Made by a program: the position numbers and the translations under genes | The notes under the pieces: model-generated | Told to the model about the DNA's origin: nothing | Seen by the model: only the letters and a program-made list of their open reading frames with translations | Databases searched by the model: none | Shown: positions 38,001-50,876 of the stretch, one piece after another | Layout of the letters: each line of letters begins with the position of its first letter | How positions within the stretch are numbered: the first letter of the stretch is position 1 | NCBI GenBank assembly: GCA_965153455.1 | Contig: OZ234504.1 | Coordinates: forward strand, 7,316,001-7,380,000 | DNA length: 64,000 nt | Origin: Sphagnum compactum | Taxonomy: Eukaryota; Bryophyta; Sphagnopsida; Sphagnales | Direction of reading: 5' to 3'

Positions 38001-40640
38001 ATTTAATTAACATCAAACATATGAATGGATACATGTGTTTACATTAACAACAAAAAACATTGTTTTGAACATTATCAATAATTAATAACTTAAATATGCT
38101 TTAGAAATTTTGTTTCATAATTACTGCATTTTTATTATACTTGAAGATGAATTAACAAGAGTGAAAGGACAATGAATGTGTTCATAAGGCATTTAATTAA
38201 AAAACACCAATTCTCAATATAAACCTTCTTTACCTTTTACTTACAACCTATACAAATTTTTAGGTGAGAAACAAGCTTCTCACTTTTAAAAAAAAAAGAA
38301 GAGTTAGTTCAAACACAAACAATAGATTTGATTAGTAAGTTGTTGGCAATAACCCAACTCAAGCTTAGTAGTGAAAACATGGAAACATTTTCATCTATTC
38401 ACCAACAAGTTTGGACTCAAAACCAAGTTTCTTTCTATAGTTTACATTTATACAAAAATCCTCCATTAAGGTTCAATTGTGACAAAACACACCTCTTACA
38501 CTTTAGTGAAAAATCAAATTAATTAATGGTTATATGCAAACTTGCTACAATTGGTACCACTCACCCAATCATTGGAATCAAACATTCAATACTATAAAAC
38601 AACTTAAATCATTGTCATCACAAACAAATTTCCACCTTTTGTCAAAAATTTACACAACAAAGATTTAATGAATGACACAAATAATCTTGAATTGCAATAA
38701 CATATAACACATTTATTTGTATCATTTAATGATACACATCTGTTAGTTTTACTTCAATCTCATGTATTATATATTTTGAACATGAGATGCAATTCGTATG
38801 AAAATGCATGATGCATTGATTTCTTTATGTAGTTTATTATTATTATTTTGATATTCAACTAATTAAAACTGAATTATTACAATGGAATTCACATTATTAC
38901 ACAATAAACATTTCAAATTCCAAATATTTACATTTAGTTTATTATAATTCACTTTCACTTATAAATACTTTTGTTTCATTAAGATCATGTTTGTGACTTG
39001 TTATTGTAAGATTGATAATGTGTTGTTATTCATACCTATTTGTGGTGAGGTTGAATTGTCCCTTTCACATTGAAAATGGAATTCAACCAAAACATATGAT
39101 TCTTATTGTCTTGATTGTTGCATATTTTCATCTTTAAAATCATGAGAAGTGAATCATGTTTCATACCATGCTATGCATTGGGAAGCAACTCCACATCAAA
39201 AATCAGGGTATACAATTTAGAGAAATTAAAATTCAAAATTCAACTTTTGAGGAGAAAATAAGTCTCACCTTTGGCTTTAATACAAGCCTCTCACAAAGGG
39301 TAGAAAGAGCTCCTATCATGTCCATCTCCATGACTTCAAGCCAAATGTTGTTGCCTATAAGCAACAAACCCAATGTCATACACTACTTCACCACCCAACC
39401 ATGAATTCAAAAACAACTGCGTAAAAGAGCTCTTATGCACATTAATCAATTTGAGAATCTTGTCAATGCATCAGCAGTTAATTTTATAATGATTTCAAAG
39501 TTACATAAATTACTTCCCAAGAAAAAACCATCACAAGTACTTACATCTTAGACAAAATTCATTCAATACATTCAAATTGACATGACAAAATGATTTGAAA
39601 CCAGAGGGTTGAAGGCTCTAGGGTACTGTATTGACTGAGAGGCTCAAGGGCTTCCAGGGGAGAATGAGATTGTGGAGTAGAGATGCAACTCCTGTCAAAA
39701 AGATTCAGATAGCTATCATGTGATAGGTGGGGTAAATAACAACAGGAAAGAATCATTCAGAACCAGGTTTTGAGTCACACTTCTGCAGAATGCCTTTTCA
39801 ACTTCGTGTTGGTGTAACCATAGGTCATACCAAACTTGAAGCTAGTGCCACCGATCTCTTCCATGGTAGACTTGCCATTAGACCTGCAGATATGGCATCA
39901 CTTCAGGCACATCTGTCAGTACAAGATACTGCTGATAGACAAATATGTAAGAAATTTGTCTTCACAAGACATCATGATGACATTTACAACCTTCAGCTAA
40001 CCAGAAATCCACCTCTATGGACACTCTCCATTAGGGTTTGCTTCCAAAGGCCCTTAAGTAACAGAAAACAAGATGAGGAACCAAAATGGCAGGGGCATTC
40101 TTTCACACACCTCTCCACAGTATGACCAAAGAAACAGGAGGTTGGGAAGATTCTTTTGGTGTTCATCAAGGCTGTGCTTAGAATAGAAAGCCAGGAAGAA
40201 CCAAAACTGATGCAAAAATTTGTTGAGTAGACAAAATTGAAGACCCAAAGATACACCTACTACATTGTTAACATCTATGTCACCTGCCTCATCAGCAACC
40301 TCCAGATGCCAGATTCTTCAAAAGTCTCTCTTTCTGCAAACTCGGGTACATTGTACCCCTCATCTATGAGATTCCTTGTCTTTTACCTTTGGAACTGCAT
40401 TCTCAATTTGAAATCAGATGACTTGAACCTAAGCAAGTGCCATTGGAAATCACATTTCCAGGAACCCAAATAAGTGTATTACCTGATCAAATAAGATGCA
40501 ATCAATGAACCCTTTTTCTTCTCTTACAGGCACCTATCTAATAGTCACCTGTGAGCCCTGCACCTTCTGCGACTTTATGTGACACCTTAATCAAACATCA
40601 AATCATTCAAATGCCTATATAAGAAGAGCAAGCCTGTCTG
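35007..40640. other. Gene-free AT-rich region
   Basis: No intact gene is recognised. At about 35400-35620 the + strand reads for a short way like a decayed protein (NYKKKLKAYRETYLKFRFES and what follows), with stops on both sides and no known family. From 35.7 to 39.4 kb the DNA is extremely AT-rich with no structure I can name. From about 39560 to 40560 GC rises; an ATG-initiated frame at 39790-40125 encodes 111 residues with no recognisable domain and could be chance. Confidence 0.55.
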
Positions 40641-40768
40641 TCAAAAATGTTGCAGACCTTTATCAAAACCCCACAGGAGATATTAGATTGTGACTAGCAA
40701 AAAGTCCAGACTGCTCACAAGTGGGAATTGGATTTTGTGGAAAATAAAAGTGCAGGTGACAAGAACCT

Positions 40769-43700
40769 CTATACAGAGGTTGGTAATGAAGCCAGTGAAC
40801 TATGCTCTGTACTAGCAAGGGGGGTGACTGGTGCTGGCAAACGGCCAATTGCATCAACTCGGGACTGGAGCTTGGGGGTTGGTCGAGCAGGTTGAGGTAG
40901 CAATCGTCCTTTCTCTTCAAACCATTTGGGATTGAGTAATGCTCGTAGGCCCAGTTGATTATAGTGTACTCTTGTTACAGATCCCCCTGCAGCCTCTAAT
41001 GCCTCCTTTGCTCTGCCTGACACCCTGCTCACCTGCAGTCATGCAGGTTTTACCAACAGTTATGTTTTGTTCACGGTGAACAAAAGTCCTGCCACAAACT
41101 AAAACTGCACTTCGAAAGTCAGAAAGCCTCACCTCAATGTTAAGAGGAAGAGACAGCTTCTCAGATCCTCTTCCCAGCAATTTCACACCGTCCTTCACTT
41201 TCTTCCCTAAAGCACCTGCATCCTGTCAACCACATCCTTCCTCATGTGAAACTCACATATGAGGTAAGAACTAAGATTACTACTAGATTCCAAATAAGGA
41301 GTTGGAAAACTGTTGCACTAAAGTGGATACAACTACTTCCACTAGATTTCTTCAATCAAGCACCTCAGGCTGGAGAAAATACTGAATCATTAATGATTAC
41401 AGACATCATGGGTGGCCAACCAGGAGGCGAAGTCAACCAACCATATAGAGCTGACGTCCAAGAGCTGGCTATGGCAAAGAGAAGAGACTCTTGGTCACTC
41501 CAGCTAGCACTAAAGATTTTCCATTGGGTTGGAAACATCATGACACACATACCTTTAGAGTCTTCATGGTTATGAGTTGAGAAGCATCAATCCGACCTTG
41601 TTTCACAAACTCTGCAATTGTACCTAAGTTAACCTCCTGCAGTGAAGAATGACCACTCTCTTCAGAAATGGAACATCCAGGAAAAAACTCGAAACAGAAA
41701 ACTAGTTACCAGCTCAGTTCATTCTGCAGCCCCAAAAGATACATGTCTGAGTGCATGTCTAGATGAATAAATTCCATGGTTGCATTCCTGCCTGAAAATC
41801 TGTGGTGTAGATCAGTATGTTCCATAGAAAATCCTAGACTCCTATTCAATAATTTACTGCACCAGTAATTTCCATGGCAGGTTACAAGTTCCATCAGGGC
41901 TAGAACTAAACTTGAAGATGTTTGGTCATGTGAGAGACCACATTTGTGACTCATAAAAACTCATGCAATTGGCATGGCAGTCATGGGCCTAAATGCCTGC
42001 CAACAAAAGTCCTAGCAATGGAATCACAGTCAATCAGTTTGACCATATGTGAGGAAGTCTGTGCTTCAATTGCCAAAAAATCAGCACTCAACTCCACAAT
42101 CATTTCATTCAACCAAAGGCAGAAGAAGAGGAATATACAATGAGAACTAGTCCCTTGACGTACATTGAAGAGAATACAATAGGAATCCTGTAGTGGCAAA
42201 CAACTCTACTACTACCCGATAATCTGAACCTAAAACACACTGCTTACAACACAAGAAATCAATGCCAGGACTACACAAGAAAGAGCTGCGAACAAAGTTC
42301 ACTGTGTCTACCATGTCCAATGTCCCCTTTGCATTTCAGGAGACTGGAAAATGTCAGGAAAGGCAATGAACCATCCACCCTAAATGCTAGAAGTTTAACT
42401 CTAGTGAAATCAAAGTCCGCATACCTGGAAGGAATGTCCAAAAACATTTGTGAAACCTCGCTTGGGAATTCGCAAACGCAAGGGTGTCTGACCACCTTCA
42501 AAACCCAAGCGAGGGTTTCGACCATTACGTGCCTTTTGCCCCTTGTGTCCACGGCCAGCAGTCTTTCCCTTGCCAGACCCAATACCTCTCCCTAGCCTAG
42601 TCTTCTGATGCCGTGATCCTGGATTGTCGTGCAGTGTGTTAAGTGCCAGAAATCCACCAGGAGGCACAACACGCAGCCTCACAACTTCCTTAGACTTCTT
42701 CGTTGACACCTCTGCCACTGCATCAGTCTCTAGAGCTCCTACTGCTCCTTCAGATGCAGAGGTACTGTATGCAGCTCGCCAAAACATCATAGAGGGTAGT
42801 GGCTGGGGCCTCCTGCGTTCTGAACATATCCTTTGAGCAAACCACTGGTGAGTAACTGGATGCAGTACATCTGCTATAGCTACTGGAAAACATATCTATC
42901 TGAAAAGATGGTATCAGACAAGCCTTCCTTCCAAGGAATTCCAATTTGACTAGTCATCACCTGACATATACTAGCTCAAAAGAGAAAAACTTGAGATATA
43001 TTGGAGAAGACGTAGTGCCACAGAAAAAATTCATACATAGTGTGGAGTGAAAGACAAGGCTGAGTGACATCTTTACACCATCATATAACAAAAAACACTG
43101 TGTTTGCTTTGAAGCAGGAAGATGCTCATGAATTTTGAACCAGATCCAATTTCCTCTTAACTATTGGCAGGAAGTTTGCTTTGTTGGGGGGACTGATAAA
43201 GAGAAGGGTTCGTGCTTTTGATCAAAAGTTCATAAAGAGCAATCCCAGAGCCTTCATGCAAATGCTTCACAATAGTGAGGAGGCATGGATCTTCTACCTC
43301 TTTATAAACATTCCCTCAAAAAGGAATCCCACAGTTGAAACACTTCAACAAGCTCACAGGCGGCAGTGGTACGGTGAAGATCAGAATGATGCCACAGCAA
43401 TCACAGAACCAAAACTCAAATTGGCATGAGCTGATGACTACAATGAGCAATGGCAAGAAATGAATCCTTACCACTAATGCCTACAATTGTCTCTTTATCT
43501 CCATCCCTACACTGATGGAAACAAGCGACTAACCTGTTCCTCCTTTGTCATCAACAGGGCTGCCTCGATGGATTGGCTCTGCCTTCTCTTCAGACCCCAC
43601 CACTGCTGCTGCATCATCAGTAGAAGTTCCTGGGGTGCCAGATTCACCGCTCATTTCTATGGAGGCCACAGAAGAAAAACTGGCAGCATTGATATGTGAA

Positions 43701-44364
43701 AAGGGCTCAAAGGAGGGAGCTGATTGAGGAAGGGGACATGCTGCTGCTGTCCATCGCCGCTGCAGTAAAGGGCACATTCTCATGTATGAATATCCTCTTC
43801 CTTGTGCTTCAAAGCAAGACTAGAGACCAGTGGACATAAGTCTCTCTTCTCAAACAAGAATAGCAAACTCCAAAATGCATACTAACTTTGCTTCCTGCAC
43901 TAGATCTCCAAGATGGTTCCCAGAAAGTGAGCGTGAATTTCTGCAGACAGAAGCACTAGATGGCGAACGAAATCTCTCGAAAAGAAATTTCTCCCTAGAC
44001 CTTTTTCACCAAGATGAAAGATTTGTGAAAGGAAATAGTAAGGGGAAGGCATCTTTTGGCATTCAGTTCTCGATCCAGGGAAACAGCAAGACGAGATTAG
44101 GAACAAGAAAATATTCACAACTACATTTTGGGATCACAGCTTTCCCAGGGTATCCAGGATGAGGAGTACCTTCGGTAACGCGAAGATGGAGAGAAGACAA
44201 TCAGATGCTTTCGCAGAGTTGGAAGGAGAAGAATGCCCGCGCACAAGGGAAGCAAGCGGATCCCGAAGACAACGACTATGACTACTAGAAACAGGCTCCT
44301 TCTGGAACGCACGTAAAAGAGCTCGCGCGCAATGCATGCTGCACGATCCGATGCCAGTTCTCAT
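40769..44364 (-). CDS. Mitochondrial 50S ribosomal protein L15 (uL15m)
   Basis: Six exons, read from the right: 44364-44170, 43759-43534, 42819-42425, 41636-41553, 41222-41133, 41032-40769. They splice in phase to 417 residues. The uL15 core begins with [21 protein letters not shown] (about 214-234) and [20 protein letters not shown] (about 246-264), the rRNA-binding Gly/Lys-rich N part of L15. It continues through [23 protein letters not shown] and [19 protein letters not shown], and ends with [20 protein letters not shown] and [15 protein letters not shown]. The last segment is diagnostic of the plant mitochondrial form rather than the plastid form. Residues 1 to about 190 are a long extension. 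The first part is Arg/Ser-rich and poor in acidic residues ([20 protein letters not shown]), as expected of a mitochondrial presequence. The Arabidopsis protein is about 280 residues, so exons 1-2 are less certain; the phase fit of exon 2 (phase 1) to the acceptor at 42820 supports them. A telo-box lies upstream at 44529. Confidence 0.9.
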
Positions 44365-45715
44365 CTTCTTTCCCCACCCTCTTGACCCGCCTCCCAGCTC
44401 TCTCCCCTACTGCAACTTTGTTTTGCGTGCAACAAGACTGTGCAACAACAAGGCAACTGGTACTCCGCCTGGCGCGCTCTTCTTACCCCTCTCCTGACCG
44501 CAACAGACGAGAAGAGAAAGAAATCACGAAACCCTAAATCCTACCCACGGCGAGAAGACGAGGGCGAGAGACGAGGTCGGCGATTGCATGAATGAATGAA
44601 GCAAGCAAGAGTCGTGTTTGTTCTCTCATCCACCGTTTGCTCGATCACGGGATCTGCGAAGATCGATCAAGGTTTTGTTGGTAGAAATGAGAGCTTCCAA
44701 ATGTGTCAGTCACCAGAGTTTTTCTTGTACTTGTCGAGTGAAAGTTCTTGAAGATTTTTGACGAGATTTTGCCAATTTCAGAAACTCTCTCATATCAAGA
44801 CTGAGCACTTGATAAGAGAGAAGGGCGCAACACGGCCTTGCGCACTTTTTTATCTTTTGCAAACTTTGAATGATGGTTTCAATGCAGGTATGAATGAACC
44901 TGATGAGATTAGAGCCTGCTTCTTCCATTTGAAAAGCCTTCTCATCGTGCTAACTACTGAGACTACTAACAACAAATATGGTTTAGCGCTGCTTCATTGT
45001 TGACAGGTTGAATTGTGGTGAACCGGTTCAAGCCACATTTCTTTGAGGCAAAACATGAATGCCATTACTTGGGAGACTGCAATCCACATGGTGTAAGTCA
45101 TGCGTGCTTCTTTCGACATACATGTAAATTAATAAAATAAAAGTAAATAGTATCCTGATTCAAGCTTAAACCCTCTTGTGGGGGTCAGCTTCATTGCATT
45201 CCAGCTTGCCTATAAAAGCAAGCAAGCATCTAAATAAAAGACACAGAGAGACATACATAGGGTGTAAATAAAGGATAGTTGCTGGAGCCTTTGACCTCAT
45301 ATATGCTTTTAACTCATGACTACTGTTTACTTGGATGCAGAACATCAGCTCTTGAACCCACTAGAACACATCTGTGTGAAATTGCAACAAAACCTCCACA
45401 AAAAAATTAATTTGAAGATAACATGACAATGAGTACAGTCGTGAACTTATAGAAGTAATATATGAAAACAGGAGTCAAGCCTTTCGAGGTGTTGAGACTG
45501 TGACATCAAATAGTGTCACATGTAGATGAATGAAATAATGAACTCTGCAAGCATATAGATTCAGTTAGAAAGTGAACTGAATCCAGTTTCAAAACTCAGT
45601 TCATAGGCAAGAGCCATGGTCCTGTTTCCAACCCAGAAACTTAGCTCAAGCACTATTTGTCAAATTCAATCTAGTTGTCACAAAGTTCAGGCTGAAGGTG
45701 AGGCCAGCTCATGAT
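44365..45715. other. Spacer between the uL15m and SAWADEE genes
   Basis: Holds the uL15m promoter on the left. From about 44600 to 45010 there are short open stretches on + with moderate GC (for example a 24-residue frame from the ATG at 44687), but no recognisable protein; a divergent noncoding transcript is possible. The right part is probably 3' UTR of the SAWADEE gene. No repeat of note. Confidence 0.45.
44529..44538 (+). promoter_or_regulatory. Telo-box upstream of the uL15m gene
   Basis: AAACCCTAAA lies about 165 bp upstream of the uL15m start codon. Telo-boxes (AAACCCTAA) are a known promoter element of plant ribosomal-protein and other translation genes, usually close to the transcription start. 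Confidence 0.6.
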
Positions 45716-48700
45716 TCATGAACTCAGGATTTTCTTTTCCTCATTCTTGATTTTCTCAAACAATTTCTTGCGCTGAGTTTGGTGCTTTAGATACAGTTGC
45801 TTCATTTTATTTGCACGATCGTAGTGTTCCTTGTGCTGGGGCACAGGAGTGAGAAAATGCAAGCCTTTAGAAGGTGGGTGGTTTGAAAAGATGCCACAGA
45901 AACCTGTCCCCTCCTCCTGCAAGTGACAAAGTATTGCACAATTTTGAGTCCCCATGCAGACAAGTAGGCATTGCACATCACAAAACAGATATCTACTTGT
46001 ACAGGACCAACCCACTGATCATTTCTCAGCAAGCAGCACATGGACAATCCTTGACCCAGAAAGCTTGTTGAGGTAGCAATTTGAGAAAGAAATTTGACCT
46101 AAACAGACAAGACTCAACTGTGCCATATTAATGAGGAACTGACCTTGAAAGCACTATGGGAAGCAATTCCAAACACTTTTGATGGATTTGGCAAAGTTGC
46201 ACCTGATATTATCCAAGGTCTGCATATCAGAAAAACAGCACATTAAAGTCAAAAAGCACCACAACATGGTTCTGAAATGTCAATAGGTTTCCATGTGCCT
46301 AACTCCAAAATGTTACCAAATGCCATGATGGTCCATAATATATAGATTGATCTCTCGAAATTGATTGAAAAAAACTCCACAAACTATGACAGGGGACTGA
46401 TCATGGTTGATGGAGAACTGTACATTCAGCAAATTTCATAGCTGCACAGTAACTATGAATGGAGGATCAGTTTTCGGCCTTATTTGTAAATCTTTCAAGA
46501 CAACATTTGCTACTGGATGTTTCTTTTGGGGATCATAAAAATAAAAAGCATTGTGACATGAGATAGTTCCTGATTGTTGGGAGTTTTGTCTACACATGAC
46601 AAGAGACAAAAACTTTCGAAAACAGAGAAACTTTCTGTTGATGATAAGGTCCCCTGCAATTAGATCACTGAGGCTGCTAGAGTTGCCAAATTGTAAAAGG
46701 AGACATTTCAATGTCACCCACCTGTCGTTGTCAGACGCAATGATGATTTCATTTGAAACTAAATCCACCAGTGCATTGTGAGCACTCTCACCATCTTTGT
46801 AGAGCACATAACCACAGGTGCTAGACTCAAACTCTCGACTGGGCAAGATGTGAACTGCAATGATCCCAGGTGTCCTGGAACATAAAACCTCCATCACATC
46901 CAAAGCAGAACAATCAACCTCCATGTTACAAATAAGAAGCATGGAAGAAGCATATGCTGCAGAAACCCCATTGCCTTGAGATATTTGTGTTAGTGGTTGT
47001 TGAAGAGGTAAATTTCTATAACCTTCATCCCCAGCTTCAGTGTTTTGATCACATGGCAGGCTTGACCGGGAAAGTCGACCACCATGCTTGGAGCTTGCCT
47101 CTGCTTCATCATATGAAGCAAAACCTGGTTCTGGGGAAATAGCATCTACTCCCTTTTGCAGTACGTGAGAGTATGACAAGATTGCATTTGTCACAAGAGG
47201 TTCTAACTGCTTCATTGCATGGCGAGCCCTTTTTCTTGCTGGTATGCTCTTCAGATCCAACACTCGTCCATGCTCTTGGTTGCTCTCATGCAAGTGATCC
47301 CCAGAATCTTCAGTATGATTCTTTTGTATATCTACAAGAACAGACTTGATGGCATCATCCACCTGCTCCTGAGAAGTATCATTGTCCTCAACAGCATCGA
47401 CACCAACTTTCTTCCTTAGTGGCTGCTTTTTTGCACTGTGGACTGCCTCCTCAGCTTCAGTTAGTGTTTGAATTGCTGTAAGGTCTTTTGGGACCACCTG
47501 TTTACGCTTCTTCAATGCTTTAATCGGGTGGGCCTTGGGTTCCTTTTTTTGCACTTTAGCTTTTTTCCCCAACTCCTCAGGTTTCAGAAGGGACTGGGCC
47601 ATTAATGCCTTGATCATAGAATGCTCTGTTGGGTCCTGATTTGAGAGTAAACACACATCGGCACAACATACTGTAGTCTGGCGCCCTCTCTTTGGACCAG
47701 ATGCCCAGCGAAGCTTAAATTTACAAGTGCAGTCTCCATCGGAAGGATGAGGAACGTGCTCGACCTGGGCAACAATTCCACAAAAATCACTGAAATGATT
47801 GCCAAAATCACTACTACTAGCAAAGTCTAGCATGCACATAGAAAGAAGAATTGGACCTCACAACCACTTGCAAGGTGGGTGTGAGGTGCAACACTGGTGG
47901 ATTGAAGTTTTAAAAGAAGAGAAGGACAAGATCCATATCTGTTGAACATGCATAATAACCTAAGCAGTGCTTTTTTTTGGGTCAATTTTCGTGATTAGCC
48001 AAAGTGGTGAGTTAATGCAAAGAGGTTTGATCAATGCAGATGGGTTGGAGACACAACCCTAAGGTTGACTTGAGGCACATTTGAAGGTTGACTGGACATA
48101 TGACAGTTATCCAGAGCAGTTAGCAGATTTCAAATCAAACACTCAACATCTTTGCAAATCTCTCAGAAGTAGCTACTACTTGTGCAGTGTAAGCTGTGAC
48201 ACCAGATCTATGGTGCACACTGCACACATAGACAACAACGGCAAGAGCTTGCAGAACTAATTAGAGAGAGCACAGAGTGTTCAATAAATTCCAGAACTGC
48301 ACCAGTTGAAGCTAGAATCAACCAAGAGACTCTTGCTTCATGACTCAAAACCAGTTGAGAGTTTCATTGTTTCCTTTGTGATTGCATAATCTATTCTGGA
48401 ATGAACCAGAATCCCTCACAGTGCCCCCACATAAATAGACACCCAATGATAAAGGAAGTTTATATATTAAGGAGAGACTGTTCTCAACTGTTTTCGACTG
48501 TTCTCTGAAAGATTTCCTTCCAGAGGATCCTCTGACAAAACCTGCATTTATCTAGTCTACATAGAGAGAGAAGCACTGGCTGAAGCCAGATGTATATCTC
48601 GAAAGACCTTTGCTTGAAAACATTTCACTGGAGCCAGAGGATTTGATGGGTTTCTTCTAATGCACCCACATAGGATGATGAAACTCTAAGCTATCTAGAA

Positions 48701-49059
48701 GAAGGGTTTTGTCGTGAAGTGTCTTCCTTGGCAGCACCTAGTCCCAACATACGTACCTGTACAACTCTGGCATCGAAGTACTTGCGACTGTCTCCATCTT
48801 CATAGCAGCCACACACCGGTGTGTCTTTAGCCACGGTCCTACATTGCGTATCCTGCAGTTGCTCTGACGAGACTCTGACTCTTTGAAGAAGCTTCGAGGG
48901 ATCCTCCAGCGTCCCTGGCTCCCAGTACTCGTCTTCATCGCTATCGAAATTGGTGAAGTGCACTCGCACACGATTCTCTGATGCCAAACTCAAGCTTCCA
49001 TCATACCACGCACCATCCTCCGCACAAAACATCTCCAACCCAGATTCCTCTACAGCCAT
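45716..49059 (-). CDS. SAWADEE-domain protein with RRM-like region
   Basis: Four exons, read from the right: 49059-48757, 47764-46722, 46219-46144, 45916-45716. They splice in phase to 540 residues. Residues about 9-142 match a SAWADEE domain (tandem-Tudor-like fold): GAWYDGSLSLASENRVRVHF, FDSDEDEYWEP, YFDARVVQVEHVPHPSDGDC, CKFKLRW and TVCCADVCLL. In Arabidopsis SHH1 this domain reads histone H3 methyl states and helps recruit Pol IV to RNA-directed DNA methylation. Here no homeodomain precedes it, and of SHH1's zinc ligands only the Cys-x-Cys pair is plain. A Lys-rich, then polar, linker follows. An RRM-like segment lies at about 374-447 (SMLLICNMEVDCSALDVMEV). A conserved-looking tail runs PWIISGATLPNPSKVFGIASHSAFKEEGTG to a basic coiled-coil end. 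Exon 2 stays open past its donor; the donor at 46721 was chosen because it alone gives the continuous tail. Nuclear role inferred. Confidence 0.82.
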
Positions 49060-49690
49060 CGTACTTACATATATCCTCCTCCTCCTCCTCCTTCTTTCCA
49101 GACAAACTCAAAACTTCCACTATTCCTACAAGCAAACCTCAAAAGCCCTCAATTGATCCCAGCTCTCTTCCCAAACACAGCAGTTACCCAAGGCATGATT
49201 TCCGGTTCCCAAATGCTCAAAAAACACAACCACCAAGACACGGTCTCCGAGCTCTGGAGCTCACCAGTCGCACCCAAGACTCTTATAAATCCTCAACTGC
49301 AGCTGCTGCAGAGATCCCTGAGTCATCACGTTCAATTCATCAAAGCACATACCTGCACACCAGAAGAAGACTACAACCCTGATACTGATAATACATCACC
49401 CTCTGCAGCTCCCCCGCTCCGGTACATAGCTTTCCTTGGACTAAAAATTGCGACACACCGGCGTCACGGCAGCAGCTACCAATTACTACTACAAAACTAA
49501 AAATCCATTGTACAAATCCCCTTGTAACAACTCCCGTTACAAGCAAGCAAGCACAACCGGACCACAACCCGACGACAATCTGAATGCTCCTGGATCTTCG
49601 AGCAACCCAAGGATCTCGGCGAGGAAGAAAGTTCGGAAACCGAGGAAGGGTTGCAACCAGGGTTTTTTTTTCGGGGGGTGTTTCGAAATT
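49060..49690. other. Upstream region of the SAWADEE gene
   Basis: Moderately GC-rich. Likely holds the 5' UTR and promoter of the - strand SAWADEE gene, including a GGA/GAG-rich stretch on the transcript strand just before the start (49078-49095). Overlapping open frames on both strands show no recognisable protein. Confidence 0.5.
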
Positions 49691-49699
49691 TGTTTTCAT

Positions 49700-50268
49700 A
49701 TTGGCGACATTTTCGTGTTTTTCGAGTTTTTTAATCGCCAGAAAAAATTAATCTATTTTTTAAAATAAAATTTTCCAGATTCTATCCTAAGTTCTACCAG
49801 GTAGGGTAGCCAAAAATATAGAAGGATACTAGTTTTTTTTTTACCTTTCATATTTCCTTATTGCCAAATCTGGCTAAATCATCTTATATATGATTGCCAC
49901 TTCAAACCCTGGTTCCAACAGGAAGCACATGAAGCAGCACAAAGGCAGTACAAAGCATCTTTAGCTAGGTAGATAGGTAGGTACCACAAATCTAGAATCT
50001 CAGGGTTTTTTGTTTTTTAATTATTTTTATTTTTATTTTATTTTTAAAATAAATTTTGTGATGTAGCTGAAGTGGTGATCATCAATAAGACTATTTGGCC
50101 ATATTTAACGACAAGAAAATATGAAAGTAGAAAATAATCTAGCATCCTTCTATATTTTTGGCTACATGCAAACTCAGGATATAATCTGGCGATTTTTATT
50201 TTTAGTTATTAATATTTTTTCGAAATTTGTCGACTAAAACCCCAAAAATACTAAACTTTCGCCAAATT
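49700..50268. mobile_element. Fold-back element with inverted arms of about 200 bp
   Basis: The left arm (about 49700-49904) and right arm (about 50068-50268) are reverse complements. The best block is 49806-49832 against 50139-50165, with 26 of 27 bases paired. Similarity continues inward to 'ccacttca' (49897) / 'tgaagtgg' (50068), and outward through 'ccagatt' (49783) / 'aatctgg' (50185) into a more diverged zone rich in 'tcgcca' / 'tggcga'-like words. The spacer of about 160 bp holds no gene. The layout is that of a fold-back or MITE-like DNA transposon. No target-site duplication was identified. Confidence 0.75.
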
Positions 50269-50346
50269 GCCCCACAAAATCGCAACTCGCCGAAATTTTC
50301 CCATTTAATTTTTATTTAAAATGTTTTTTTAAAAAAAAAGCCTGAC

Positions 50347-50540
50347 TCTAGATGCAGAAATGACAGCTCTCGATGACCGTTAGATATGGTCTGTGTTAGC
50401 TCTGTTTTTTTCCACCGTTGGATTGTAGAAGGAGCAGGTACCAGAAGTCTAGATGCAGAACTGACACCTCTCTATGACCGTTCGATATGGTATGTGTTAG
50501 CTAATTTTTCCACCATTGGATGTAGACAGGGACCAGTTGT
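50347..50540 (+). repeat. Tandem duplication, 101 bp x 2
   Basis: 'tctagatgcagaa' at 50347 recurs at 50448. Both copies continue with 'ctctNNatgaccgttNgatatggt' and a 'ccaccNttgga' end, with scattered substitutions. Confidence 0.9.
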
Positions 50541-50876
50541 TTTCCTTGACAAATCTTGTCGTTTTTTTAACCCAAAAATTGGGATTTTCTTTTTGGAAAA
50601 TGTTGTTTTCTAGTGCAAGTTTGACTAATTTTGGTTTTTTTTTTTGGGGGAAAAATTCGCCAAAATTTTAGTGTCACAAAACTGAAAAAAATAAAACAAA
50701 ATAAAATCCCTTCATAGGAAGAGTTTTTTTGTTTTCTTTTCATTTTCCATAATTTTGGAGTTTGATGAAAAAAATCCCAGCCATTGGTTTTTCCTTCAAG
50801 TGTATAAACAAAATTCAAGAGAGAGAAAGTATTTCTAGGTGGTTCCCCAAGTGGATGAAATTATAATTTAAATAGA

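Noticed and set aside
49340-49699. 119-residue open frame on the - strand
   Set aside because: No known domain and no splice or family support; sits in the promoter region of the SAWADEE gene.
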